The translations under genes were made by a program, and so were the position numbers. 64,000 nt of DNA from Gnetum montanum (lineage: Eukaryota; Streptophyta; Gnetopsida; Gnetales; Gnetaceae), in contig MNCI01001825.1 of assembly GCA_015680685.1 (NCBI GenBank), forward strand, positions 428,765 through 492,764. The letters run 5' to 3'. Below the pieces are notes generated by a model. It was not told the origin of the DNA. It ran no database searches and saw only the letters and a program-made list of their open reading frames with translations. Below are positions 1-13,000 of this stretch, piece after piece (position 1 is the first letter of the stretch; each line of letters begins with the position of its first letter).

Positions 1-840
1 TAATCTGTTCAGCTGTTCACCTATTACCAGTGAAATGGCACAGAAAAGAAGGAGAAAACTATGATTAAATTGTAGATGAAAGGTGAGAAATAGTCTGAAA
101 ATCATCTAGCTACCCGGGCAGATCTCCCCATACGATTTTTTTTTTTTCACTCATAAAGCAAATACCGATCATGTTTCTGTAGACCTTTAAGAAAGCGTAA
201 GCTCCATAACAATAAATGGTTAATGAGGGAACTTCCTCGTAAAATGACTTTCGCAACTTCAATATAAACAAAGCAACACGAAGTAAATTATGAAGAGAAC
301 GGTAAAAGAAAACATTCGCCAGTATATTCATAATTGATTGTACCCATTATCTGCAAATATAAATGGTGAGTTATCAATCTTAAATGTGGAGATTTTTCTT
401 AAATAATTCAATAGGAAAACATATGTTTCAAATGGATAATTATGATACCTGTCTTTCTACACTTCTTTCTTTCCATGGTTTTCACGCTGTCTACAAGAAA
501 CGCCACTCCATCTACATCCTGCCTCCACAAGTCAAATGAGTCATATAAAATTTCTATAAAATAATAATGATTAAAAATCAGCTGAAAATGACACTGCCAT
601 AGCTATATTGCTATATAATACAGGAAATGTAACAATGGAAACCTAGGCAAAAGTGATATGTACGTAACAGTATCACTGGATCCACGAAAATAAATTTAAC
701 AAAATAATAAGTGACAAACCTCATATTTTTACCAGCGGGAGAAATGTAAAACAGCACATAAGCTTTCATAGCATATCTTGACCTTTGAAGACTTAATTCA
801 TAATCCAAATAATCGCCTCATATCAGATCATTTGCTTCAT
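1..840. other. SMG8 3' flank, no gene resolved
   Basis: AT-rich sequence follows the SMG8 stop codon on the minus strand and should include its 3' UTR. No second gene is resolved. A short minus-strand stretch near 440-545 resembles a GTPase segment but is not supported by neighbouring exons. Confidence 0.5.
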
Positions 841-1098
841 TTAGCTATGATGTACATTATCACTTTCTTGCCCATTGGAGAGAAGTTGTAATGTTGTGCC
901 TTTCACAATCCATGCAGTTAGCTCAGGCTCATTCGGATGAGGTAGAAGAGGAACCAAGGAACCATCATCCAGACGTTCGCCATAAACAAAAGGCAATTTC
1001 AGTGAGACAAAACTTTCAGGAGGCAATATGATTTTGCTACCCAAGCTGAAACGATGAGATTTTTCAGATTTCTGAAGTTCATGAGGAAGATATGATTT
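841..1098 (-). CDS. SMG8: SMG8 exon 4 (C-terminal exon)
   Basis: This exon encodes 85 residues and TAA after a TTTTACAG acceptor. It starts KSYLPHELQKSEKSHRFSLG and continues with ILPPESFVSLKLPFVYGE and ELTAWIVKGTTLQLLSNGQ, the conserved end of the SMG8 family. The ATG at 1044 is an internal Met codon, not a start. Confidence 0.92.
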   Translation of the reverse strand, partial: KSYLPHELQKSEKSHRFSLGSKIILPPESFVSLKLPFVYGERLDDGSLVPLLPHPNEPELTAWIVKGTTLQLLSNGQESDNVHHS

Positions 1099-4000
1099 CT
1101 GTAAAAGGGATATAGGAATTAAATAATGGAAAAACTTTCAAATTATTTTCCCGCTTAAATATAGCCAACCCTAACAGATGTTACAAAACAACTCAGTGAT
1201 GTATAAAATTAAGATTACTAACCATTCAAAAGAAATTTTGCAAACACAAAATTTAGAATTAGATGTCAAAGAAAATTTCATCCTAAATTCTCAAAAAACT
1301 AAGCACCTCAAATTGTATCACAGGTGAGCTTGCAAGAATAGTTGGAAATGGTGGAGTTACCTGAAATGCAATGAAAAAGTTTAGTTGCTCCTCATAATTA
1401 AAAACATAAAACCATCTGTTAAAAAAACTTGAACATGATAAAATTTCCAAAATAAAGTTAAATAAGCATAATCAAAACTAACAACCTTACGAAATGAATG
1501 CTGTATAATATTGCCACAAACACAAACAGTGGGCTTAAAAAAAGAACGAACAAAACAAGAAACAACCTGCTAGGATTTACCTAGAAAACTCCCCCAAAAA
1601 GTTCTTGGGGAGGGTAAAAACCAAAACAAAAATTTTAACAATTTTTGAAAATATATGCAATACTATTGACAAAAGAAAACAAACAATTGGAATCATCCAG
1701 AATCAAGACCCAAAATCCCCTAAAATCTGACCTAGAGTCACTTGGAATAGCAATCATAATTCTGACATCGATTTGAATTGGGTTGAGATGGATCATGATC
1801 CAAATCAATGGAATCACAATCCCAAACTGTATTTCATAAGTATCATTTAGTTACTGCTAGCCATAATTTGTTACCCTATGTGTCTCCTGTTGCTTGCTAA
1901 AAATAGAACAGACCACATGCACAGGAATTGATAAGATGGTATCTGTGTTCGCTGATTTGATGCTATCTCATCTATTTTGTTTTTGAATATGCTTGCTCCG
2001 TTTAAATGATAATGAAAAAAAAAACAAACAATCATAAGGAGTTGGTAGGGGAAGATTAAACGGGGTCGGATCTCTTCTAACTGGCTTCACTGTTTTGGCA
2101 GCGTAGGATGGTAATAATGATTTAAATTTATATTTTAGAAACCGTTTTGCAAATGCTACTACAAGGGGAAGGCGTCAGTGATAATTCAAAGTTCAGGATA
2201 TGGGTTCAATTCTTTTCTATGAATTTTTTAAAAAATTGCCATCATTTTCCTCAAGCCTCATAGTTACAAATCTGAACTTTTCTTATTTCTTTTCAAAAGC
2301 CTTAAGCCTCACTCTATAATCCTTATTGTTACAAATCTTAGAATTTTTTGCGACCTGTATTTTTCTTATTTCTTTTCAAAAGCCTTAAGCCTCACTCCTA
2401 CAGAGCTCAGAATTTCTTTTAAGGACCAGAACCAGAGGCTTTTACACTCTCTTTTAATATTACTACCGCCAAATTCTTTTCACAAGATTTTTACCTCCAT
2501 TGTTTTAAAAAAAATTTCTATCAATTTTGTTCATACACAGATTTCAAAATTTCTGAAGACTAAAGTTCTTTTTTAGACCATTATAAGCAACGGCAATTAT
2601 AAACAGGCAGCCAATAACAAGCAACGAAGTTGTAAAGTAATGACGTGAAAACAAACAGGTCAAAGGAGATCCGACCCTGGATAAACAGCTCTGGAGTTGG
2701 TACCTCACTAAAGGACTTTTCTACATACTCTTGTCTTGTTTCATAAGTAGTAGACAAAGGGTGTAGTGATGATGTTGCACCAGCTTGAGCTTCGTAATTC
2801 TATAGATGGTTGGACCGTGTGTGTTGTTGGAAGTCAAGCCAAATCTATAGGAAATGCCTCTCAGACAACTACGTCTCTAATCATGGTTATATGTGTAACA
2901 GTTTGCAGCGGTTGTGACAAATTATAAATATTGTAATTATGGCTGCAAATTCCTATTTTCAGCTGCCATAGCTTGTACACTATCATAATTAATTCACCAT
3001 AACTGTTTCCCATGAATTGTTTGTGCATAAAACCTGTTTAAGAGAATGCTGGGATTCGTTTGATGAAAGAGAACGGCAGAGAGAAAGGGTACAGAATATG
3101 GACCTACCATATAGGTGCTCTATGCATGCTTGAGCAGCCTTGTACACTGCCTTCAAGTTTCCATGTGAATCTCTGTTCTCTTTATTATTTATTTTATTTT
3201 GTGAGCTCTTTTATTTCTATCGTATCATAACATTTGTTTCCAAATACCATCTTCCTGTAACTTATTTGAATTAAAAATCACTCTAAGTCTTCCTGTAATG
3301 TATATATTGTGCAGTTTATCTTTTCTAGTAGCATTCAACATCCATCTAAGCAGTTGCATTTCTACCACACTGATTTGTTATTGATGTCTTGTTTGTACTA
3401 CCCACTATTCATGACTGTATAAGATAGTAATCTTGATTGTTGTCTTGTAAAACATCTGCTTTAGTTTTATTGTAATTCTATTATCACATAGAACACCACT
3501 AGTTTGATTTTCAATTGTTGCTGCTTCATCTTCAACTCAGGGCTTTAGATGATCATGTTGTTCCTCTTCAATCAGTCCCATAGATTATTCTGATTCTTCG
3601 TCAGTGATGTGTCCCTTCATTAACATTTGGAAAGAAGGTAACCAGAGACATAACATGTTATATTATCAAACAATTGGAATTTAATGAAGTTGTTATAAAA
3701 AGGGTCGCCGGAAGCTCAATGATATAACAAATAGGGTACAAACCTCCGTATGCTAATTCCAATGATTGACACAGTTCTTACAGCTCCTATTGGAGTATTG
3801 CTTTGCTACACTGTTCAAATGTTTGGAGTGTCATATGTTCTTCCAATACACAAATTCTACTCTAGGCAGATTTTAATTTCTGTTGCAAAATATTTGTCTA
3901 AGAAATTTGCACCTGATAAGCAAGATTGACCACTAAATCCAGTCCACAGCTACTAAATCAATCGTGGTGCTCTTGTCATTGCCCTTCAGCAATTTCAGGT

Positions 4001-7000
4001 TTGTGCTCTATTCTTCATTAACCTTTTCAACATGTCGCATCACTTCTCTTAGTTTTTGTTATATGTTTACAAACTTTTATGTGTATTATTTTTGCACTAT
4101 GTAACTTTTTTCTTGAAACTACACAGCCAGTGCTGCTATGCAAAGATATTATCTTCAATACATAACTAAGCAAGCAATAGATAGTCAGAATCATTAATAA
4201 AACATGATCCCTTTAGCCATAAAAAAAAATGGCAAACAAAACAAGGCTTGAAAAACCCAACTCCACTGAATGCTTGCCTGATGAACTGCTAGATCACATC
4301 AACAAACATAAAACGAAACCTTATATTGCTTAATTGCCTCTTGTTTCTAAGTAGTATCTGATTTCTCTGTCCATATCACCTGACAAAGTACGGATGCAAT
4401 AACAAACCAAATATGTTAGATCATAATCGTGAGTTTAAACTGCCTAATCATTCGTTTTGTGAATCAATATGTGGGAAACCCAAGAGTTGTAAGTTGAAAC
4501 ATTGCAACTGCTCACAGAATACAAATAGCATGAGGAAAACATTGTTAATGGATGGAACAGCAGAAAAATATGGAATAATCATAGTGCGAAGTGCAATAAC
4601 AAGCAACAATCCAAAGAGATCTAAATAGATCAAAGAAAGGAGAAGCATGTGAGTCCAAGATGTAATCATAAGTTGTGTTGTGTGACAGGAAATTACAAAG
4701 TAATGAATTCTGATTAAAGAACAACAATAGAAGAAGTAAAATTCCCAAAACACTAGAGAAGTATCATGTAACAAATATCCAAGTTGATTTGTGAGTTTTG
4801 AGTTGTTTTGAAATGGGGGGAGCGGGTGCCGGCGGCTCTGCAAAGGTGATTGTGAATGTCGGAGAGGGAGTGGGGGATGGTGTACAGGACAGTGCAAAGG
4901 GAACAATAGGCTTCAGGGGGAGTGGATCTATGCGGGAGGGCAGTCGACAAGGATCGATTTGGATGCTACGAGAGGACATAAGGATGTTGTAGAAAAGCCC
5001 AGGGGCAAGCAGGTCTACTGGAGGTGGGGGGTGTGGAAACTAGGAGCAGGAGGGTCACATACAACTACAGATGAAAGGTTGTTCTGAGGAGGGGGTACAA
5101 AGGATGGAATGCAGCCTCATCGGGAAATTTGTTTCCAGAGGTGTCAGACCCAACCTTGATCTCATTGCAAAGTGGGCGCAGACCACGTGGAAAATGGAGG
5201 ATGTTGGGGTTCAGTGCCTATCAAGGGAGCTGCTCTTGTTTATTTTTTGGACTGTGGAGGAATGGGACCAGGTTCTAACTAGGGGGCCCTGGTTCTATGG
5301 GGTGCACAACCTCGCTTTAACCTTGTGGAGACCAAGGACGCACAAAGAAGAAGACCTATTTGCTCAAGCACCGGTTTGGATTCGGGTATCCAAGATTCCA
5401 TGAAAGATGTGGACACCACAGTTCCTCAAAGCATTTGCAAGTGTGTTTGGAGATTTTATTACTTTAGACAGATTCACTAAATCCATGATGAGGATGGGTT
5501 TCACGTGATTTTGTGTCTAGTGCCACCTATCGTTGAAAGACCTCGTCAAGCAAGTCTCGCTGGAGTTCCCTGATGGCAAAGAAATCATCAAAATTGAATA
5601 CGAAAATTTGGAGGAACCAAGTCTTGCGTTGTGCGGTTTGTCGAAAGATTGGATATCTGGCTGCTGAATGCAAAGTGAAGCAGGGATTTGGAGACACGGC
5701 AAAGCCCAAGGGCAGGAAAGGAAAGGCTCCAAGATGGTTCCAAATCCAGAAGGGGCAGGTAGTGCCGGTTGCCACAAAGGAGGCGATTCCTCCAAAGACA
5801 ATGAAGGAGGTGCAATTGGATGGACCTGAGTTAACCAAAGAGCCAGAGAAGGAAGGCAAGGTTGCAGTCATGAGCGCAAAAGGGCCAAAGGAGGAGGACA
5901 TTTTATAGTGGACCCCCTGCACACCAATGGGGGACAAGAGTGGAGAGGACTTGTCGATGCCAGAGCTCCCACCATTAGGGGATTGGGTGTTTGTTGTCCA
6001 TGGCTCTTCTAGACTATCAATATTGGAGGTTTGAGGGGAGGTCATTCAAACCCTGCCAGGAGGGGCTAAGATTGGCCAACCTAACACACCCATTGCAAGA
6101 AGCAAGCAAACACAACTAGAAATAGATTTGGGGATTCAACGAACCCTGAGGGAGTCTTTTGGAAACCGATCATTGGGTTGTCCATGAAGATCCTCTCTTG
6201 GAATTGCAGGGGATAGCGTACACCCTACAAAAGAAATACCCTAGAAGACATTGTTAGGCGTGCGGGTTATCATGTAGTCTACTTACAAGAGATGAAATTA
6301 TAGCAGCTAGAGTTTGGTTGGCTGAGATTGCATAGTGGGAGTACACAGTTAGTTCCCTCTAGTAGTAGAGCAAGGGGACTTGCGATCTTGGCCTAGACAA
6401 TGCTAGTGCAAGTGGATGAGTCCCGCTGGAGTCAAACAATCCATTTGGCTCAAGAGAACCTCTGGCTCACAAACATATAGGGGCAAAAAACTAGGAAGTT
6501 CGGCTACAAGAATTCCAAAGGCTGTTGTTGGTGGTGCCGAACAAAGAGCACTAGATTTTGATTGAATATTTTAACTAGTGTGTTTACTCATGGGAAAAGA
6601 TGAGAGGAGACAACAATATTCCTCCGAGCTGCCAAGAGTCGCTGGAGTTCCTTCAACAACACAACCTGATAGATATGGAAATAGAAGGTTGTAGTTTCAC
6701 TTGGAGCAATCGGAGGAAGGGAACAAGCACGTCCAATCGAGGATCCACTATGTGTGGGTGAGTACAAGTTTAGTTCTTCGCTATAATATTCAACTGACAA
6801 GCAAGGCACGATAGGCATCTGATCATAGCTCCCTATCATGCAACCTGCAAGTGGCACATGGCTTGGGCCCTAAGCCTTTTAGATTTGAGCATATGTGGAT
6901 TTCTAAACCATGACTGAGGCCACTTGTACACAATATATGGCAAGGGTACTCTACAAAGGTGGACCCAAGAAACTTTCTCAAGCATGGCTTGCACACTCTC

Positions 7001-10000
7001 AAGGGCCAGATCAAGAATATAGCCGCCGCAGATAAATACAGGTTCCGGACCTTCTACTCCTAGTTGTTGCACCAGCTCACTGTTGTGTAGGCAAGATAGG
7101 AGTAGGGTGAAGATCATCACAAGGAACAAACGTTGCTGCGGGAATTGTAGGATCTCTCTCTAGAGGAGGTATATTGGCGGTAGCATGTTAGAATCACATG
7201 GCTCAAGGAGGGGGATGAAAATACCAAATTTTTCTTTGCTTCAACAAAGGGGTAGGAGCAGGAGAAGAACAAGCTCAGGCTTCTTCAGGATGAGGTTGTG
7301 TTGGTGGATGAGGAGAAAATCATCAATACAGTGCATCATTACTGGGGGGAGATCTGGAGGAAGCACAACACCAATCCTGTATTGGCACACATACAACAAG
7401 TGCTGGGACCAATGGACAACCAAGCACTGCTTCATCCATTCACAATGTAGGAGCTGGTCACCGCAATGAGGACAATGAAGACTAACAAGGTGCCTAGACC
7501 TGACGAGTAGCCCATAGAGTTCTTTAGGGCACATAGGGACCTAATGGGTGCAAATATTCTAGACGCCTTCAATCACATGCTCCACTAGCGGGAGGTGAGA
7601 AGTGAAATCAACTATTCATGCATTGTCTTAATCCCCAAGATTCTGGAGCCGTCATCACCCATGCACTTTTGGCTGATTGGGGTTTACAACACTCTCCTCA
7701 GACTATTTACAAAGATGCTAGTCCAACGGTTAACATTGCTCATGCCTCAACTTGTCGAGTAGAATCAAGCGGGCTTTGTGAAGGGTCGTTTCCTCCAGGA
7801 GCAAGTACTTCTGATGCAAGACATACTACACTCATTCCGAATGTCTGGGTTCCTTGGGCTCTATGCAAAACTAGACATCATGAAAGCATTCGACATTGTC
7901 AATTGGACAACGCTACAAGAAATAATGTTGTGGAAGGGATTTATGCCAGACTTCATGCGTCTGTGTGTGCAGATTCAATCATTAGGATAGTACTTGTTCG
8001 ACATTGAGGGGAAGTTTTGGGGCTTTGACTCACTTGGGCAAGGCCTGTGTCAAGGCGACCCCTTATCCCCTATGCACTTTATTCTGATAATGGATTTGCT
8101 ACAAGGGTGCTACAAGATGGAGGGGCTTTGAGATGTGTTAGTGGCAGGGGTGCACTGCATTGCAGAGCACTATGTAGATGACACAATTATCTTTGCACAT
8201 GTGGCCATCCCTTAGGTAGCGACACTCCAACAAGCGTTGGGGTAGATGACGGCAGAACTGGGACTTGCAATCAATAAGGCAAAGTTGACACTACACCTAA
8301 TCAACACAGACACACAAGTGAAGGAATCTATTAGGTCTTAGGTATCTTGCCTGGGACGACACAGGATTCCTACCTTGGGATGCCAATCTTTGACTGGCAT
8401 CGGAGGCCAACATGGAATGCACTGCTTCACAAGTTAGAAACAAAGATGGGGCATTGGACAAACGACTTTCCTTCAAGAAAGGGTTAATTGATCCTTGCAT
8501 CATCTGTTCTAATGGCGGTGGTGAGATTTATGGCCTCCATGACACAACTACTTGAGGGGGTGACCCAAAAAATTGATCAGATTATAAGGCGCTTTGTTTG
8601 GTTGGGGGGGCAAAGGAGGAGGTAAATTGCACCTAGTATGTTGGGAAAATACCGCAAAGCCAAAAAATGTAGGAGGAATTGGCATCCTAAATTTCAAGAC
8701 AAAGGTTCTGCTAGGGATGCAAAGGCTTGTCAACAAACTGCTAGCACCAGAGGGACAGCCTGCCCAATGGGTTAGCATTATTCGAGGGAAATATCAATTT
8801 TGGGAGGTTGGCTCAGGCAGGTCATAGCTTTGGAGCGTGTTGTGCTAGCACGCTACTCAGATGTAGGAATGTGGTCTACTGGGCATGGCCCCAAAGGGGA
8901 TTATTTAGCATTGCTTTCCATCAACCCCTAGGTTCAAGATTATATGGCAAGGCTAACTGCTTGAGAAAGTCAAGGCTTTCCTTTGGTTGGTTGCTAATAG
9001 GACATTGCTGGTGAGAGGGTTCTTGCGAAAGAGAGGTTTGGATATCGACCCTTGATGCCCCCTCTTCATGCAGAGTACAGAAACAATTCATCATTTCATT
9101 TCCGAATGCCCATACATGCTTAACACCTGGCAAGCTGTGGAACTAAGACAACCTTTGAGATTGAATGGGGATAAAAAGGAAACGGTGGTGCTGTGGGCAG
9201 CTTGGAACCACTGCAATCACCTGATTTTTAGGGCAACGGCCACACCGCCATTGGTTGTTGCCACTCATGGGCTGAAGATGTGGGAAGAAGCGACGCATAA
9301 TATGGGTCTCCTGCAATATCAACGATCGACGGTGGTAGAGTTTAGACTTGACAGAAAGTTGTGGATGCTGGTACAACATGCTAAATGGGCAAACTTGCTA
9401 CCTTGAATTGACAGAGTGCCAAATTTGGCGAATGATACTTTCTTTGAGAAGTGGGTTAGGGAGGAAACGACATTTCGGGGAAGGAAGATCTTGTTGATGG
9501 AGGGGGTTGTACCTAAGGCATTGGTTGTCCCAACAGACAAGGAGATGTTCCAACCAATGCTACATAGCTACAAGTACATGCATTAGTTCTTCCACGGCCC
9601 TACACCAAAAACAACTAGCGACCATGTCCCTCGAATGGTGCCGCCACCGCTATGGCAGAAGGTGATGCCCTTTGTTGACACGTTTCTTGTGCAATCCAAC
9701 ACTATGTCAAAGTTGTTGGGAGTGCACTTCACCTTTATGAACTGCCTCGGGAGGGCATTGCAAGTCAACATACCGTTTTTCCTCTTGATTTCCCTACGAA
9801 GACGATGACTTGGAAGGCATGTAGGGCTTATCTTGGCACTTTGGCAATATGGGACGGAGGTCCCAACGATGGTCTATCTAACAACTTTATTGGTATACCA
9901 CTGACGATGATTCCTGGACGATCATCGGGCCAATGCGTTGGGCTCAAAGTTGCCAAAGGGAGGGGGCAAAGCTGCAAGTTCCTCAACAGCCCCACAGGGG

Positions 10001-13000
10001 AGGAGTGAACGGGCGCTAATGAGGCCAATGGAGGTTGGACAAGCATGCAGGGCGACAGAAAATCAAGCTCAAGAGGAGGAGAAACAATTGTTAGGAGGGC
10101 TAGAATGTGTATGAAGAGGCCCTCCAAAAGGCGCAATCGATTTGGTGGCTTGGCACAAGGAAGAATGGCAAGATCTCTCTTGGTGGAACCAACAAAGACG
10201 AGAGTTGATAAAGCAATTGTTATGGCACGATCCTCCATGGCCAAGGGAGAAAAAGGGCACGCAGTTAGACGCAGAGAATGCACAACAAGAAGCCAAGATT
10301 AGGGGGGAACAACACTAGGGGATTAAGTTGGATGTCATGATCGCAATTAGTCACGGTTGCGGCCCTTTTGGTTGGGTTGCTATCTTGGTGGGGTTTGCTG
10401 AGTGGGTAGCCAACTCGACCTTGCACTACGTGAATATTTGTGTAGGCATGTGTTTTCTGATCTGTCTGGAAACCCTCCTTTTTCTTTAAGTTTCTGGTTT
10501 TTGGGGTTGGGTTGGGTTTTGGATTGTCTATGGGCTGACACCTGCAAGGGTGGCTTGTGAGGTGTCAACACATGGGACGGTGGTTGCTAGGTGCCCCTTT
10601 TCCTAGTTGTAAACTCTCTTTTATACTATTAATAAAACCTGGACATTTCTCAAAAAAAAAAAGCAGCAAATATCCAAGTTGTGTAGCAATTGCACATTGG
10701 AAAAATATGAACCGTAAGTTGTGTGCGCTAAGAATCCACCAAGAACGGACCACATATGAAGTGGTAGTTCGAGAATTCAAGTTGGCACATGATGACATCA
10801 TTAAAGGTTCAAATGAACCTCGTCTCACAAATAAGACCAACTAGGAAAATTTCTCAAAGAAAGAGATCGTGAATACATGAAATCATGATATGAAGCAACT
10901 GTTGAAATTGACTCATGAATGACTAATGAAATCAAGAATTATAATAACAATGATGTATGATATAAACAAGTTGTTGATCAATTAATAATCTCCCTAATAA
11001 GATCCTATAGAGTTGTCCATGAAACATAAAACAAAACTCTAACAAAATACAACATATATTATTTCTTCCTCCCTATCAAGACCATGTGTCTACCAATTTA
11101 GAAATTGTTGTTGGCATTATGCAGTGGAACTGTCAGAATTTAAAAGCTACATTCTAAACCATCATGCCTTTTCATGGCGTAAAAACAAATGGCTAGAACT
11201 CTCAGAAGATTGGCTACAAATTATACACTTGCCTGGAATTTCTATTCCAAAGTTCCACAATGTCTCTCTTGGAGGAAGTTAATCTTGCCTTGCTTTACAG
11301 AAGAACAGCTGCATTTTTGGTGGAAGGATTTTCATGTTCCATTTCGTTGCCTCCTTTATGTCTCTTCTTGGTTGCTAAATGTCTTCAATGCAACCTAACT
11401 GCCATTTAGTTCTGGATTTGACAATTTCTAACACCATGTTGAGCTTTGTTTGTATAATACTAATAAATTTATTTGACTACATTCAAATCAGATATTTCAT
11501 TAAAATTTAGTACAAAATTTTCCAAATTTCTCAAGTCCATCTCAATAAATCAGAAACTCTCACAATATCAAACACCTCAAGACATGTATTATTATTTTTA
11601 TTCTGCTTTAATCATTTGATTCTTTGTTTCTTATTTTGATCATTTCATTACTGACCGGTTCTCCTTCTTTTCACTATTATTAACCATCGTTTGGAGTTAA
11701 TGTTTGTTTGCTGACATTCTTTTAAAATTTTATTATTTAAAAAAATTGACAGTCAGTCTTCTTCAGGGTTTTATTTGTTAGAAATAATGTGTCATGCAAA
11801 CATCATTCAACAAGCTAATAAACAAAGGGAGAAAAGACAAGATTCTATTTGGCATCATCACAAACAAGAAGATGAGGTGTTTTTTATTTTACCAAAAAGA
11901 ATTGATGGGCAGATGCAATTATTTTTGGACCCAATTCTTCATCATTTTACATTATTTTTCACTTTTTATAATTGGGGAATGACTTTTCATCAACTCCATT
12001 TATGGCCCCAATATTTTCTATAAATATGATGGCCATACATTGATGTAGGTGATTGCTTTTGAAGAAATAAAAGTTTGCTACGAATTTGTTTTCTCAAGTT
12101 AACTATTCATCTTCATAAGTCTCAATTTCTCTCTATCCTACTATTCCTCTATCCCATTTAATCCTATCCTCACAAAGACCTGCAGGAATTTAATTCAAAT
12201 CATCATCCAACCAGGTCAAGTACTCATCATCATCCTTTTTAATCCCCTTTCAAGGTGGTCAACAGAAGGTGAAAAGTTTTTCCTAATTTTCTGAAATCTG
12301 CTGCTATCTACAACAATGTATTGTGATTATCAATGATTCAAGTCAAAGCACTCCTTGGGGCGAATCCAAGGATATCAAGTTTGTTGATTTTCGATTTGTA
12401 AATTTCAAGTTATTGCAGAACACTTTCACCATGACTTGTGGTTAACTCATCTCACCATGACTCGTGGTATCGCAGACATTAATTTTCTTCAGACCATGAC
12501 TCGTAGTTCACTCGTGGTAACTCACCACAACTTGTGGTTAATTCATGGTTGATGCAAAATTGTCAACTACGACTTGTGAATGCATTGTGGGCCAAACTTC
12601 TCCAAAGATATCTTCACCACAGCTCGTGGTGATCTCGTGGTACAGTAACCACAACTCATGGTCAACTTGTGGTGAAAGTACAAACTAGTTTAGCTACATA
12701 TTTATAATATATTTCTATTATTTGGCCAAGAGAATCTCATATATTTTACAAATTAATAAAATCTTAAATTGATTCATTGAGAATTGATACTCATATTGAA
12801 AACCAAAATCAAAATGACTGTAAGTTATTCAATAATAATTCTTATGAAAAGTTCTATTAATTTGATTCATAGTGTTTTTTTTTTCCATGGCATGGACTTT
12901 CAATCACGTTTTTCTCCATTGTGGGATCTTACATGGAAGCATGACGTGGAGGGCGACAAAATACACTCCCCCCTCCCCCACTGTGCCAGACGTATTGGCC

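Larger units (their letters stand above)
4772..10681 (+). mobile_element. LINE A: full-length L1-type retrotransposon with 15-bp TSD
   Basis: The 15-bp string CAAATATCCAAGTTG occurs at 4772-4786 and again at 10667-10681, just after a poly-A tail (about 10652-10662). It marks a complete target-primed insertion of about 5.9 kb, antisense within SMG8 intron 3. In order it holds an ORF1-like region (about 5071-5910), an apurinic-type endonuclease start (6184), reverse transcriptase (about 7600-8500), a zf-RVT Cys/His region (about 9050-9130) and a basic C-terminal tail. Many stops and frameshifts in both ORFs show that it is dead. Its 3' region differs from LINEs B-D and shows no J-like segment. 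Confidence 0.9.

Noticed and set aside
440-545. Minus-strand stretch LWRQDVDGVAFLVDSVKTMERK resembling a SAR1/ARF-type GTPase segment
   Set aside because: Only one short stretch with plausible splice-like edges; no neighbouring GTPase exons, G-box motifs or continuing frame were found, and it sits where the SMG8 3' UTR should be.
3706-3765. Plus-strand peptide GRRKLNDITNRVQTS
   Set aside because: About 20 codons ending in a stop, isolated in an AT-rich intron; resembles short motifs in several nuclear proteins by chance.
4270-4315. Plus-strand ECLPDELLDHINKH resembling the start of an F-box
   Set aside because: Fourteen residues with no continuation; not enough to call a gene or pseudogene.
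4448-4906. Minus-strand open frame of 152 codons at the LINE A 5' end
   Set aside because: Low-complexity His/Pro/Leu-rich chain overlapping the TSD and LINE border on the opposite strand; a shadow of the LINE 5' region.
10045-10302. J-like tail in LINE A
   Set aside because: The 3' part of LINE A gives a basic, Gln/Trp-rich chain (EEWQDLSWWNQQRRELIKQL) with no ILG turn and no HPD; it belongs to another subfamily.
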